Assembly: GCA_903828025.1 (NCBI GenBank)
Contig: CAIKKO010000367.1
Coordinates: forward strand, 1 to 11,821
Direction of reading: 5' to 3'
Origin: an uncultured Sphingomonadales bacterium
GTDB lineage: Bacteria > Pseudomonadota > Alphaproteobacteria > Sphingomonadales > Sphingomonadaceae
Length of the DNA stretch: 11,821 bases
The position numbers and the translations under genes were made by a program. Under the pieces are notes generated by a model. The model saw nothing but the letters and a program-made list of their open reading frames with translations, had not been told where the DNA came from and searched no databases. Below, one piece after another: positions 5,795 through 11,821 of this stretch (within the stretch, counting starts at the first letter, position 1; the number at the start of each line of letters is the position of its first letter).

Positions 5795-6928
5795 CTACCC
5801 GGCCAGCGCCGCTTCGGCCATCCGCCGGTAAATCCGCGTCAGCACGTGCAGGTCCTCCACCGCCACCGCCTCGTCGGTCTTGTGCATCGTCGCGTTGGTG
5901 AGGCCGAACTCGATCACCGGGCACAGCGCGCGCAGGAAGCGGGCGTCGGACGTGCCGCCGGTGGTGGAAAGCTCGGGCACCAGCCCGGTTTCCGCCTCCA
6001 CCGCCGCCGCAACCAGCGCCGATTGCGGCCCGGGCAGCGTGATGAACGCCTCGCCGTGCAACGTCGCGCGCACTTCGGTGCGGTGCTTCGCGGCGATCTC
6101 GGTCACCCTGTCCACCAAGGCCTGCCCGGTGTGGTGATCGTTGTAGCGGATCGAAAGCCGCGCGCGCGCTTCGGCGGGGATCACGTTGGTCGCGGGGTTG
6201 CCCACCGCCAGATCGGTGACTTCAAGGTTCGAGGGCTGGAACCACGCGCTGCCCTCGTCCAGCACAATGGCATCCAGTTCGGCGAGCAGCGCGATGAGGC
6301 GGGGAATCGGATTGTCCGCCAGATGCGGATAGGCGACATGGCCCTGCGCGCCCTTCGCCGTCAGCCACACATTGACCGAGCCGCGCCGCCCGATCTTGAC
6401 CATATCACCCAGCCGGTGGACCGAGGTTGGCTCACCCACCAAGCAGAAATCGGGCACCGCGCCCACTTCGCGGATATGCTCGATCAGCGGCACGGTGCCG
6501 TATTTCGCCGGGCCTTCCTCGTCGCCGGTGATGATGAAGCTGATCGTGCCGGCCTTGGCGGGAAGGGCCTCCACCGCACAGACCATCGCCGCAATCGCGC
6601 CTTTCATGTCCACCGCGCCGCGCCCGTAAAGCAGTTCGCCCTTCTGCTCGGCGGTGAACGGCCCGCTGCTCCAGCCCTCACCCGGCGGCACCACATCAAG
6701 GTGCCCGGCAAAGGCGAAGTGGCGCGAGCCCGGCGGGCCCTGCCGGATCGCGAAGAGATTTTCGACAGGGCCCTCGGGCGGGCTCCCGGCCAGAAACCGG
6801 TGTACCTGAAAGCCCAGTGGCGCCAGCATCGCTTCGAACACATCGAACACCGCGCCGGTCGCCGGGGTCACGCTCGGCGCTTCGATCAGACGGGACGCGC
6901 GCGCTACAACATCGTTGGAAATGGCCAT
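5795..6928 (-). CDS. dapE: Succinyl-diaminopimelate desuccinylase
   Basis: Cytosolic dinuclear zinc amidohydrolase (M20 family) that cleaves N-succinyl-LL-diaminopimelate to LL-diaminopimelate and succinate, supplying lysine and meso-DAP for peptidoglycan. The 377-residue length matches the family. Ligand motifs are complete: FAGHLDVVPPG (H76, D78), YGRGAVDMKGA (D107), TGDEEGPA (E137 as presumed catalytic base, E138 as ligand), VGEPTS (E166) and NATMHKTDE (H349). TTGGTSDARF (322-331) is also typical of DapE rather than of ArgE or carboxypeptidase G2 relatives. Start is ATG 6928; the upstream ribosome-binding site is weak. The glutathione S-transferase gene ends 59 nt upstream, and the HEAT-repeat gene follows 16 nt downstream. 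Confidence 0.95.
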   Translation of the reverse strand: MAISNDVVARASRLIEAPSVTPATGAVFDVFEAMLAPLGFQVHRFLAGSPPEGPVENLFAIRQGPPGSRHFAFAGHLDVVPPGEGWSSGPFTAEQKGELLYGRGAVDMKGAIAAMVCAVEALPAKAGTISFIITGDEEGPAKYGTVPLIEHIREVGAVPDFCLVGEPTSVHRLGDMVKIGRRGSVNVWLTAKGAQGHVAYPHLADNPIPRLIALLAELDAIVLDEGSAWFQPSNLEVTDLAVGNPATNVIPAEARARLSIRYNDHHTGQALVDRVTEIAAKHRTEVRATLHGEAFITLPGPQSALVAAAVEAETGLVPELSTTGGTSDARFLRALCPVIEFGLTNATMHKTDEAVAVEDLHVLTRIYRRMAEAALAG

Positions 6929-6987
6929 GCGTCGGCGTTAAACCAGCCGCGCCGCAGAAGAAAGCGTTCGCGCCGTCATTCCTGCTT

Positions 6988-7656
6988 TCAGCCCTGCGCC
7001 GCCGCATCGAACGCCGGGATCGACCACGGCTCCTGCGCGGCGGCGGTGATCCAGCTCTGCAGCCATTCGTGCTCCCACACCGCGTCCCCATAAGCGGCGG
7101 CAAAGCCCGGCACCGGCACACCATACGTGCGCAGGCGCAGGACGACCGGCGCGTAGAAAATGTCCGCCGCGCCGAAGCTGCCGAACAGGAACGGCCCGCC
7201 CTCACCAAAGCGGGCGCGCGCTTCGGCCCAGAGCGTGAGCAGGCGCACCACATCGCCGCGCACCGCATCGCTCACCGGCTTGGCGAACGGCGTAATCCGC
7301 AGGTTCATCGGCATTGCGCTGCGCAGCGCGCCATAGCCGGAATGCATTTCCGCAACCATCGCGCGCGCCATCGCGCGGGCCGGTTCGGCTTTGGGCCAGA
7401 AGCGGTCGCGCCCGACTTTGTCGGCAAGGTGTTCGAGAATCGCGAGGCTGTCCCACACCACCGCCTCGCCGTCCCACAGCACTGGCACTTTGCCGTGCGC
7501 GGGCGCAAGATCGTCGCGCTGCAGCTTCGCCGTGTCCCAGTCCTTGCCATAGAGCGGCACGACTTCGGTTTCGAACGCGAGGCCCGATTGCTTGGCCGCG
7601 AGCCAGCCGCGCAGCGACCAGCTCGAATAAGATCGGTTGCCGATGATGAGCTTCAT
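6988..7656 (-). CDS. Glutathione S-transferase family protein
   Basis: Cytosolic GST-fold protein, 222 residues, the usual size. The N-terminal thioredoxin-like domain contains IGNRSYSSWSLRGWLAAKQS (serine cluster 9-14 at the expected catalytic position), then GKVPVLWDG with the cis-proline P58 and VVWDSLAILEHLAD with the glutathione-binding D69/S70 pair. The helical C-terminal domain runs from about residue 90 and includes FGAADIFYAPVVLRLRTYGV, a common GST motif. The serine type recalls zeta, beta-like or YfcF-like bacterial GSTs, but the substrate cannot be told from sequence. The ATG is preceded by GGAG at about 8 nt, a good ribosome-binding site. It is divergent from the GGDEF-EAL gene and upstream of dapE, from which it may be independent. 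Confidence 0.92.
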   Translation of the reverse strand: MKLIIGNRSYSSWSLRGWLAAKQSGLAFETEVVPLYGKDWDTAKLQRDDLAPAHGKVPVLWDGEAVVWDSLAILEHLADKVGRDRFWPKAEPARAMARAMVAEMHSGYGALRSAMPMNLRITPFAKPVSDAVRGDVVRLLTLWAEARARFGEGGPFLFGSFGAADIFYAPVVLRLRTYGVPVPGFAAAYGDAVWEHEWLQSWITAAAQEPWSIPAFDAAAQG

Positions 7657-7764
7657 GAGGAACTCCGCCTGCCCGCCTTGGTCATGTCCCCTGCGCCGCC
7701 CGGTTAGGCCTTCGCGCCGCCCCTGTCGAGGCCATCAGTGGAAGCCGCGTGGCCGGTTAGCGCT

Positions 7765-7798
7765 TCATCCGGAGCGACGGGGGGATCATTCGGATGAT
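7765..7798. repeat. Inverted repeats in the GST / GGDEF-EAL divergent region
   Basis: TCATCCG (7765-7771) and CGGATGA (7791-7797) are perfect 7-base inverted arms 19 nt apart. The right arm also sits in a tighter palindrome, ATCAT-TCGG-ATGAT (7785-7798). These lie 43-76 nt before the GGDEF-EAL start in the 184-nt region between divergent genes, so an operator for either is possible. No convincing -35/-10 pair was found here. This is inference from symmetry only. Confidence 0.3.
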
Positions 7799-7840
7799 GC
7801 CGGCAACACATTCGCAAGGGCGCGCGTGTCAGGGTGAATC

Positions 7841-9817
7841 ATGCTGCCGCGCGAATCCGCACCCGCTCCTTCGCTGATGGGAGACCCTGGAATCCGCAGT
7901 GCGGATGCCGGTCGCAGCAGCTTTACGGTCGAGCAGTTTCTCCGGCTGCGGCGCCAGTTGCCGCCGATGTATCTCATCCTCACGATGAACGCGGCCACGC
8001 TCGCCTATACCCACAGCGCGGTCGCCCCGCGCTGGCTGGCGGTCTGGCTCCCCGCTGCCCTCATCGCGCTGTGTCTCGTCCGGCTGGTGCAATGGCTGCG
8101 GCCGCTGGCAGAGACGCCGGTCAGCGACGTTTTCGCCGCGCGCATGCTGCGGCGGACCGAGATCATGGCGACCATGCTGTCGGTCGGGTTCGTCGCCTGG
8201 GCGCTGGCGGTCGATCAGTATGGCGGCCCGGAGCAGCATGGCCACGTTACCGTGTTCGTCGCGATCACGGTGATGGGGTGCATCTTTTGCCTGACCTACC
8301 TGCCGCGCGCCGCGCACAATGTCTGCTTCATCGTGCTGGGGGTGTTCCTCACCTATTGCCTCACGCGCGGCACGGTCACCACCGCGGCCATGGCGCTCAA
8401 CATCCTGATGGTCGGCGTGGTCGTGCTCAAAGTGCTGCGCGATTCCTTTGAATCGTTCACCGCGCTTGAGGAATCGCGCTGCGCGCTGCAACACGAGCGC
8501 GCGCAGGCGCAGCGGCTGGCCGAGGAAAACGCGCTGCTGGCCCATTCCGATCCGCTCACGCTGCTGCCCAATCGGCGCTACTTTTTCGCCCGGCTCGATG
8601 CTCTGCTGTCGCGCGCCGACGATGCCCGGCCGTTCTGCATCGGGGTGATCGACCTCGACCGGTTCAAGCCGGTCAACGACATGCACGGCCATGTCACGGG
8701 GGACCGGCTGCTGCAGGTTATCGGCGAACGGCTGCGCAGCGCCAGCGGGCCCGATACGATCATTGCCCGGCTGGGCGGTGACGAGTTCGGCCTGATCATC
8801 GAAGGCTCGCTCGATCTGGCCGAGGGCATCGGCAAAGGGATCTGCGGCCTGGTGCAAGAGCCGGTGCCGCTGGGCGACATCGTGGTTTCAGTGGGGTGTT
8901 CAGGCGGGCTGGCCCCGTGGCCCGAGGCTGGCGCAAGCGCGCACGACCTGTTCGACCGCGCGGACTTCGCGCTGTATCACGCCAAGAAGGCCCGGCGCGG
9001 CAGCATCGTGCGCTTTTCGGCCGAGCTGGAGCGGATCATCCGCTCCGAACAAGCGCTGGAAGCGGCGCTGCAAAGCGCAGACTTCGCGCGCGAATTGAAT
9101 CTGGTGTACCAGCCGATCGTCACCACCCGGACGCTGATCATGGTCGGTGTGGAGGCTCTGGCCCGCTGGGTTTCGCCTGCGGTCGGCCCGGTCCCGGCCG
9201 AACTGCTGTTCGCGACGGCCGAACGGCTCGGCATGGCCCGCACGGTCACGCTCGCGCTGTTCGAGCGGGTTCTGGCCGATCTCGCGCGGCTGCCCCCGGC
9301 GCTGCGGCTGTCGTTCAATCTTGCACCGGCCGATGTCACCGATCCGGGGACCGTGGCTGCGCTGATCGGGATGATCGAAAGCACCGGCAGCGATGCCGGA
9401 CGGCTGGTGTTCGAACTGACCGAAACCTCGCTGGTCAGCGATTTCGATCTTGCGCGCGCCGCGCTCGAACGGCTTCGCGCCTGCGGGGCCAAGATCGCGC
9501 TCGATGATTTCGGCACCGGCTATTCCAGCCTCAGCACGCTGCACATGCTGCCGATCGACATCATCAAGATCGACCGCAGCTTCGCGGTCCGGCTCGACGA
9601 GCCCGACGGGCGGCGGCTGGTGAACGCGATATTCAACCTGACCCGCTCGCTCAGCCTCGAATGCGTGTTCGAGGGGATCGAGACCGAAATGCAGCTGACC
9701 GAAGTGACGCTCGCCGGCTTCCACTATGCGCAAGGCTATTACATCGAGCGGCCGGTCGCGCTGCAGGCGGTGCTTGAAACGTCGCTGCGGACCCTGCGCG
9801 CCCGCAGAGCCGCCTGA
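7841..9817 (+). CDS. Membrane GGDEF-EAL protein (cyclic di-GMP turnover)
   Basis: Inner-membrane bifunctional-type protein, 658 residues, that should make and/or degrade cyclic di-GMP. A hydrophilic N-terminus (1-40) is followed by about six hydrophobic helices (near 43-60, 63-85, 108-124, 136-154, 158-174, 180-198) and a coiled-coil-like linker (205-236) leading into GGDEF. The GGDEF domain (about 237-392) has DPLTLLPNRR, DLDRFKPVND (271-280) and intact GGDEF at 312-316. The inhibitory RxxD site reads SGPD, without the arginine. The EAL domain (about 402-650) keeps all catalytic residues: Q424, E438 in EALARW, N493, E525, D555-D556 (DDFGTGYSSL), K576, E611 and Q631. Both activities are therefore possible. 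ATG start with AGGGTGA about 5 nt upstream. It converges on engB, with 4 nt between stops. The sensor region is not a type I can name. Confidence 0.95.
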   Translation: MLPRESAPAPSLMGDPGIRSADAGRSSFTVEQFLRLRRQLPPMYLILTMNAATLAYTHSAVAPRWLAVWLPAALIALCLVRLVQWLRPLAETPVSDVFAARMLRRTEIMATMLSVGFVAWALAVDQYGGPEQHGHVTVFVAITVMGCIFCLTYLPRAAHNVCFIVLGVFLTYCLTRGTVTTAAMALNILMVGVVVLKVLRDSFESFTALEESRCALQHERAQAQRLAEENALLAHSDPLTLLPNRRYFFARLDALLSRADDARPFCIGVIDLDRFKPVNDMHGHVTGDRLLQVIGERLRSASGPDTIIARLGGDEFGLIIEGSLDLAEGIGKGICGLVQEPVPLGDIVVSVGCSGGLAPWPEAGASAHDLFDRADFALYHAKKARRGSIVRFSAELERIIRSEQALEAALQSADFARELNLVYQPIVTTRTLIMVGVEALARWVSPAVGPVPAELLFATAERLGMARTVTLALFERVLADLARLPPALRLSFNLAPADVTDPGTVAALIGMIESTGSDAGRLVFELTETSLVSDFDLARAALERLRACGAKIALDDFGTGYSSLSTLHMLPIDIIKIDRSFAVRLDEPDGRRLVNAIFNLTRSLSLECVFEGIETEMQLTEVTLAGFHYAQGYYIERPVALQAVLETSLRTLRARRAA

Positions 9818-9821
9818 GCTT

Positions 9822-10490
9822 TCAGATTTCCGAATCCGCCAGCACCGCCGCGCGCAGTTCGGCGATGCCCATTTTCAGTTCGGACGAGGTGACGTGGACT
9901 TTGGGGAACGCCGCCGTGCGCTTGCGCGCCGCCGCTTCGGTCGCCGCGACCACGGCCGCCAGTTCGCTCGCCCTGATCTTGTCCGCCTTGGTCAGCACCA
10001 CGCGGTAGCCGACGGCGGCCTCGTCCAGCATCTGCATCATGTCGTCGTCGACCGGCTTGAGCCCGTGGCGCGCATCGACCAGCAGCAAAGTGCGCTTGAG
10101 CACCACGCGGCCGCGCAGGAAATCGCGCACCAGCCGCCGCCACTTCTCGGTGACCGAGGGGGGCGCCTTGGCGAAGCCGTAGCCGGGCATATCGACCAGC
10201 CGCAGCGTGACCGGATCGCCCACTTCGAAGAAGTTGAGCTCCTGCGTGCGGCCCGGCGTGACCGAAGTGCGCGCGATGGACTTGCGCCCGGTCAGCGCGT
10301 TGAGCAGCGAGGACTTGCCCACGTTCGAGCGGCCCGCAAACGCGATCTCGGGCACGTCCGGATCGGGCAGGAACTTGAGCGCGGGGGCGGACTTGAGGAA
10401 CTCGATCGGCCCGGCAAACAGCACCCGCGCGCGCTCTTCCAGCTCGGCCTGCGCCGCTGCTTCGGCGGCATCCTGCACGTCTGCGGTCAT
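9822..10490 (-). CDS. engB: Ribosome biogenesis GTPase EngB (YsxC/YihA)
   Basis: Small cytosolic TRAFAC-class GTPase needed for large ribosomal subunit maturation and, in several bacteria, for normal division. The 222-residue product has an N-terminal helical extension (MTADVQDAAEAAAQAELEER), FAGPIEFLKSAPALKFLPD, then the G motifs: G1 GRSNVGKS (53-60), G2 region VTPGRTQELNFF (77-88), G3 DMPGYGFA (100-107), G4 TKAD (167-170) and G5-like TSS (201-203). The start is ATG 10490-10488, which overlaps the yidC stop (ATGA), so the two genes are almost surely cotranscribed and translationally coupled. The frame stays open far upstream of this ATG, antisense-free but in the wrong frame of yidC, and that part is not coding. 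The stop is 4 nt from the convergent GGDEF-EAL stop. Confidence 0.97.
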   Translation of the reverse strand: MTADVQDAAEAAAQAELEERARVLFAGPIEFLKSAPALKFLPDPDVPEIAFAGRSNVGKSSLLNALTGRKSIARTSVTPGRTQELNFFEVGDPVTLRLVDMPGYGFAKAPPSVTEKWRRLVRDFLRGRVVLKRTLLLVDARHGLKPVDDDMMQMLDEAAVGYRVVLTKADKIRASELAAVVAATEAAARKRTAAFPKVHVTSSELKMGIAELRAAVLADSEI

Positions 10491-11821
10491 CGGGCTTTGG
10501 GCTTGCCGGGGGTGCCAGCCGATTTCTGATCGCGCGCGACCGAGCGGTCGATATCGAGCTGGTCCTTGTTCGCCTGCGCCTTGAGCTGCGGGTGCTTGCT
10601 GTAGAGATACTTCTGCTGCGCGATGGTCAGCACGTTCGAGGTGATCCAGTAGATCAGCAGGCCCGCTGCAAACGGGGCCATCACGAACATCATCATCCAC
10701 GGCATCAGGCTCATCACCTGCTGCTGCGCCGGGTCCATCGCGGCGGGCTGCAGCTTGAACTGCGCCCACATCGTCGCGCCGAGCAGGATCGCCAGCACGC
10801 CGATGGCAAGGAACGCGGGCGGGGTGAACGGCAGCAGGCCGAACAAGTTGAGCACATGCAGCGGATCGGGTGCCGAAAGGTCCTTGATCCACAGCACGAA
10901 CGGCTGGTGGCGCATCTCGATGGTCAGCACGAGCACTTTGTAGAGCGCGAAGAACACCGGGATCTGCAGGAAGATCGGCAGGCAGCCGGCCAGCGGGTTC
11001 ACGCCCTCGGCCTTGTAGAGCGCCATGATTTCCTGCTGCTGCTGCGCCTTGTCGTCCTTGAAGCGTTCCTGGATGACCTTGAGCTTGGGCTGGATCGCGC
11101 GCATCGCCGCCATCGAGGCGAACTGGCGCTGCGCCACCGGGAACATCATGCCGCGCACGATCAGCGTCAGCAGAATGATCGCAAGGCCGAAGTTGTGCAC
11201 ACCGCGGAACAGCGAATCGAGCAGCCAGAAGATCGGCTTCTCGAACCAGCGGAACCAGCCCCAGTCGATCGAGAGCGAGAGGTTGGTCGCGCCCTGCTTC
11301 TCGTAGGCCTCGAGTACGTTGTTTTCCTTGGCCCCGGCGAAGAGCCGCACCGTCTGGGCCCAGGTCTGCCCCGGCGCCACGGTAACCACCGGATAGATCA
11401 GGTCTGCCCGGAAGATATCGGGCGCGACGCTGCGGAAATCGCCTTGCGGACGGAGCGCAGAAGCGGACGAGTCGGGGATCAGCGCGGAAAGCCAGTAGAT
11501 GTCGGTGAAGCCGATCCAGTTGGCCTGGCCTTCGGGGCTGACGGTGCCAGCGGTTTTCACATCGCCATAATTGTTGGCAAAAGTCACCGCGCCACCGAAT
11601 GCGGCGATCGGCCCAGAGTGGACGTTCCATGTATCGAGGCTCGCGGTGCGGTCGGTGCGGTTGACCAGCGCGAAGGGTTTGACCGAAACCGGCATGCCGC
11701 CCGCGTTGGTTACCGACTGGGCCGCCGTGATCATGTAGTTTGCATCGATCGCGTAACGGATCGCGAACGTCTGGCCGGTGGGATTGGTCCAACGCAGCGT
11801 AACCGGCGTTCCCGGCGTGAG
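10487..11821 (-). CDS. yidC: Membrane protein insertase YidC, C-terminal part (5' end off window)
   Basis: Inner-membrane insertase and chaperone that works alone or with SecYEG to insert and fold membrane proteins. The visible 444 residues are open at the right edge; about 140 N-terminal residues, including the first helix, should lie outside. Residues 1-180 are the periplasmic beta-sandwich domain (TPVTLRWTNPTGQTFAIRY, WIGFTDIYWLSALIPDSS, VAPGQTWAQTVRLFAGAKE). The conserved membrane core follows: a helix ending LLTLIVRGMMFPVAQRQFAS with the groove arginine (about residue 223), the cytoplasmic hairpin MRAIQPKLKVIQERFKDD, then LAGCLPIFLQIPVFFALYKV, a helix near 332-354 and PWMMMFVMAPFAAGLLIYW. 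The basic C-terminus (GTPGKPKAR) suits ribosome contact. Its stop overlaps the engB start. Confidence 0.97.
   Translation of the reverse strand, partial: LTPGTPVTLRWTNPTGQTFAIRYAIDANYMITAAQSVTNAGGMPVSVKPFALVNRTDRTASLDTWNVHSGPIAAFGGAVTFANNYGDVKTAGTVSPEGQANWIGFTDIYWLSALIPDSSASALRPQGDFRSVAPDIFRADLIYPVVTVAPGQTWAQTVRLFAGAKENNVLEAYEKQGATNLSLSIDWGWFRWFEKPIFWLLDSLFRGVHNFGLAIILLTLIVRGMMFPVAQRQFASMAAMRAIQPKLKVIQERFKDDKAQQQQEIMALYKAEGVNPLAGCLPIFLQIPVFFALYKVLVLTIEMRHQPFVLWIKDLSAPDPLHVLNLFGLLPFTPPAFLAIGVLAILLGATMWAQFKLQPAAMDPAQQQVMSLMPWMMMFVMAPFAAGLLIYWITSNVLTIAQQKYLYSKHPQLKAQANKDQLDIDRSVARDQKSAGTPGKPKAR

Noticed and set aside
5732..7093. 453-codon open frame on the plus strand, antisense to dapE
   Set aside because: It is Arg/His/Gly-rich without family motifs, while the opposite strand carries a complete DapE with all metal ligands.
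7829..9733. Minus-strand frames of 342 and 277 codons opposite the GGDEF-EAL gene
   Set aside because: They are Arg/Gln/His-rich shadows; the plus strand has intact GGDEF and EAL catalytic motifs over its full length.
10491..11792. Apparent N-terminal extension of engB in its open frame
   Set aside because: The upstream part is an out-of-frame reading of yidC; the true start is the ATG overlapping the yidC stop, giving the normal family length of 222 residues.

Overview
The window is a GC-rich stretch of bacterial chromosome from an alphaproteobacterium, most likely a member of the Sphingomonadales. This is inferred from the SecB, Tim44-like, MltA and Smr neighbourhood, the protein sequences and the composition, not from a marker gene. 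It carries twelve protein-coding genes, two cut by the window edges, and is mostly core housekeeping and cell-envelope biology. No tRNA, rRNA, CRISPR array, insertion sequence, phage gene or attachment site is visible. No gene-free stretch exceeds 300 bases; the longest is about 277 bases, between secB and the Tim44-like gene.

Left part (1-2656, minus strand): secB, murJ and trpS (3' end off the window) are read leftward as a probable operon. They cover export chaperoning, lipid II flipping and tryptophanyl-tRNA charging. Across a divergent regulatory region (2657-2933), a tight plus-strand operon (2934-5441) encodes a membrane-anchored Tim44-like protein, the lipoprotein lytic transglycosylase MltA and an Smr-domain protein, with gaps of 5 and 1 nt. 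The leader of this operon holds a 9-bp-stem inverted repeat and short upstream ORFs that end right at the candidate Tim44 start codons.

Middle (5442-7656, minus strand): a glutathione S-transferase, dapE (lysine and diaminopimelate pathway), and a 98-codon HEAT-repeat-like gene 16 nt after dapE. That small gene has about 51% GC in a region near 70% and is the clearest foreign-looking piece of the window.

Right part: a plus-strand membrane GGDEF-EAL protein (7841-9817) with a six-helix sensor-like N-terminus, intact catalytic motifs and no arginine at the usual inhibitory site. It meets, with only 4 nt between stop codons, the leftward yidC-engB pair, which overlap by the 4-nt sequence ATGA. 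yidC lacks its N-terminus, which lies beyond the window.

Functionally, many genes serve the envelope: SecB and YidC (protein export and insertion), MurJ, MltA and DapE (peptidoglycan precursor supply, flipping and remodelling). I see no convincing new multi-gene system. The points most worth a second look are the low-GC HEAT gene after dapE, the leader of the Tim44-mltA-smr operon, and the architecture of the GGDEF-EAL protein.
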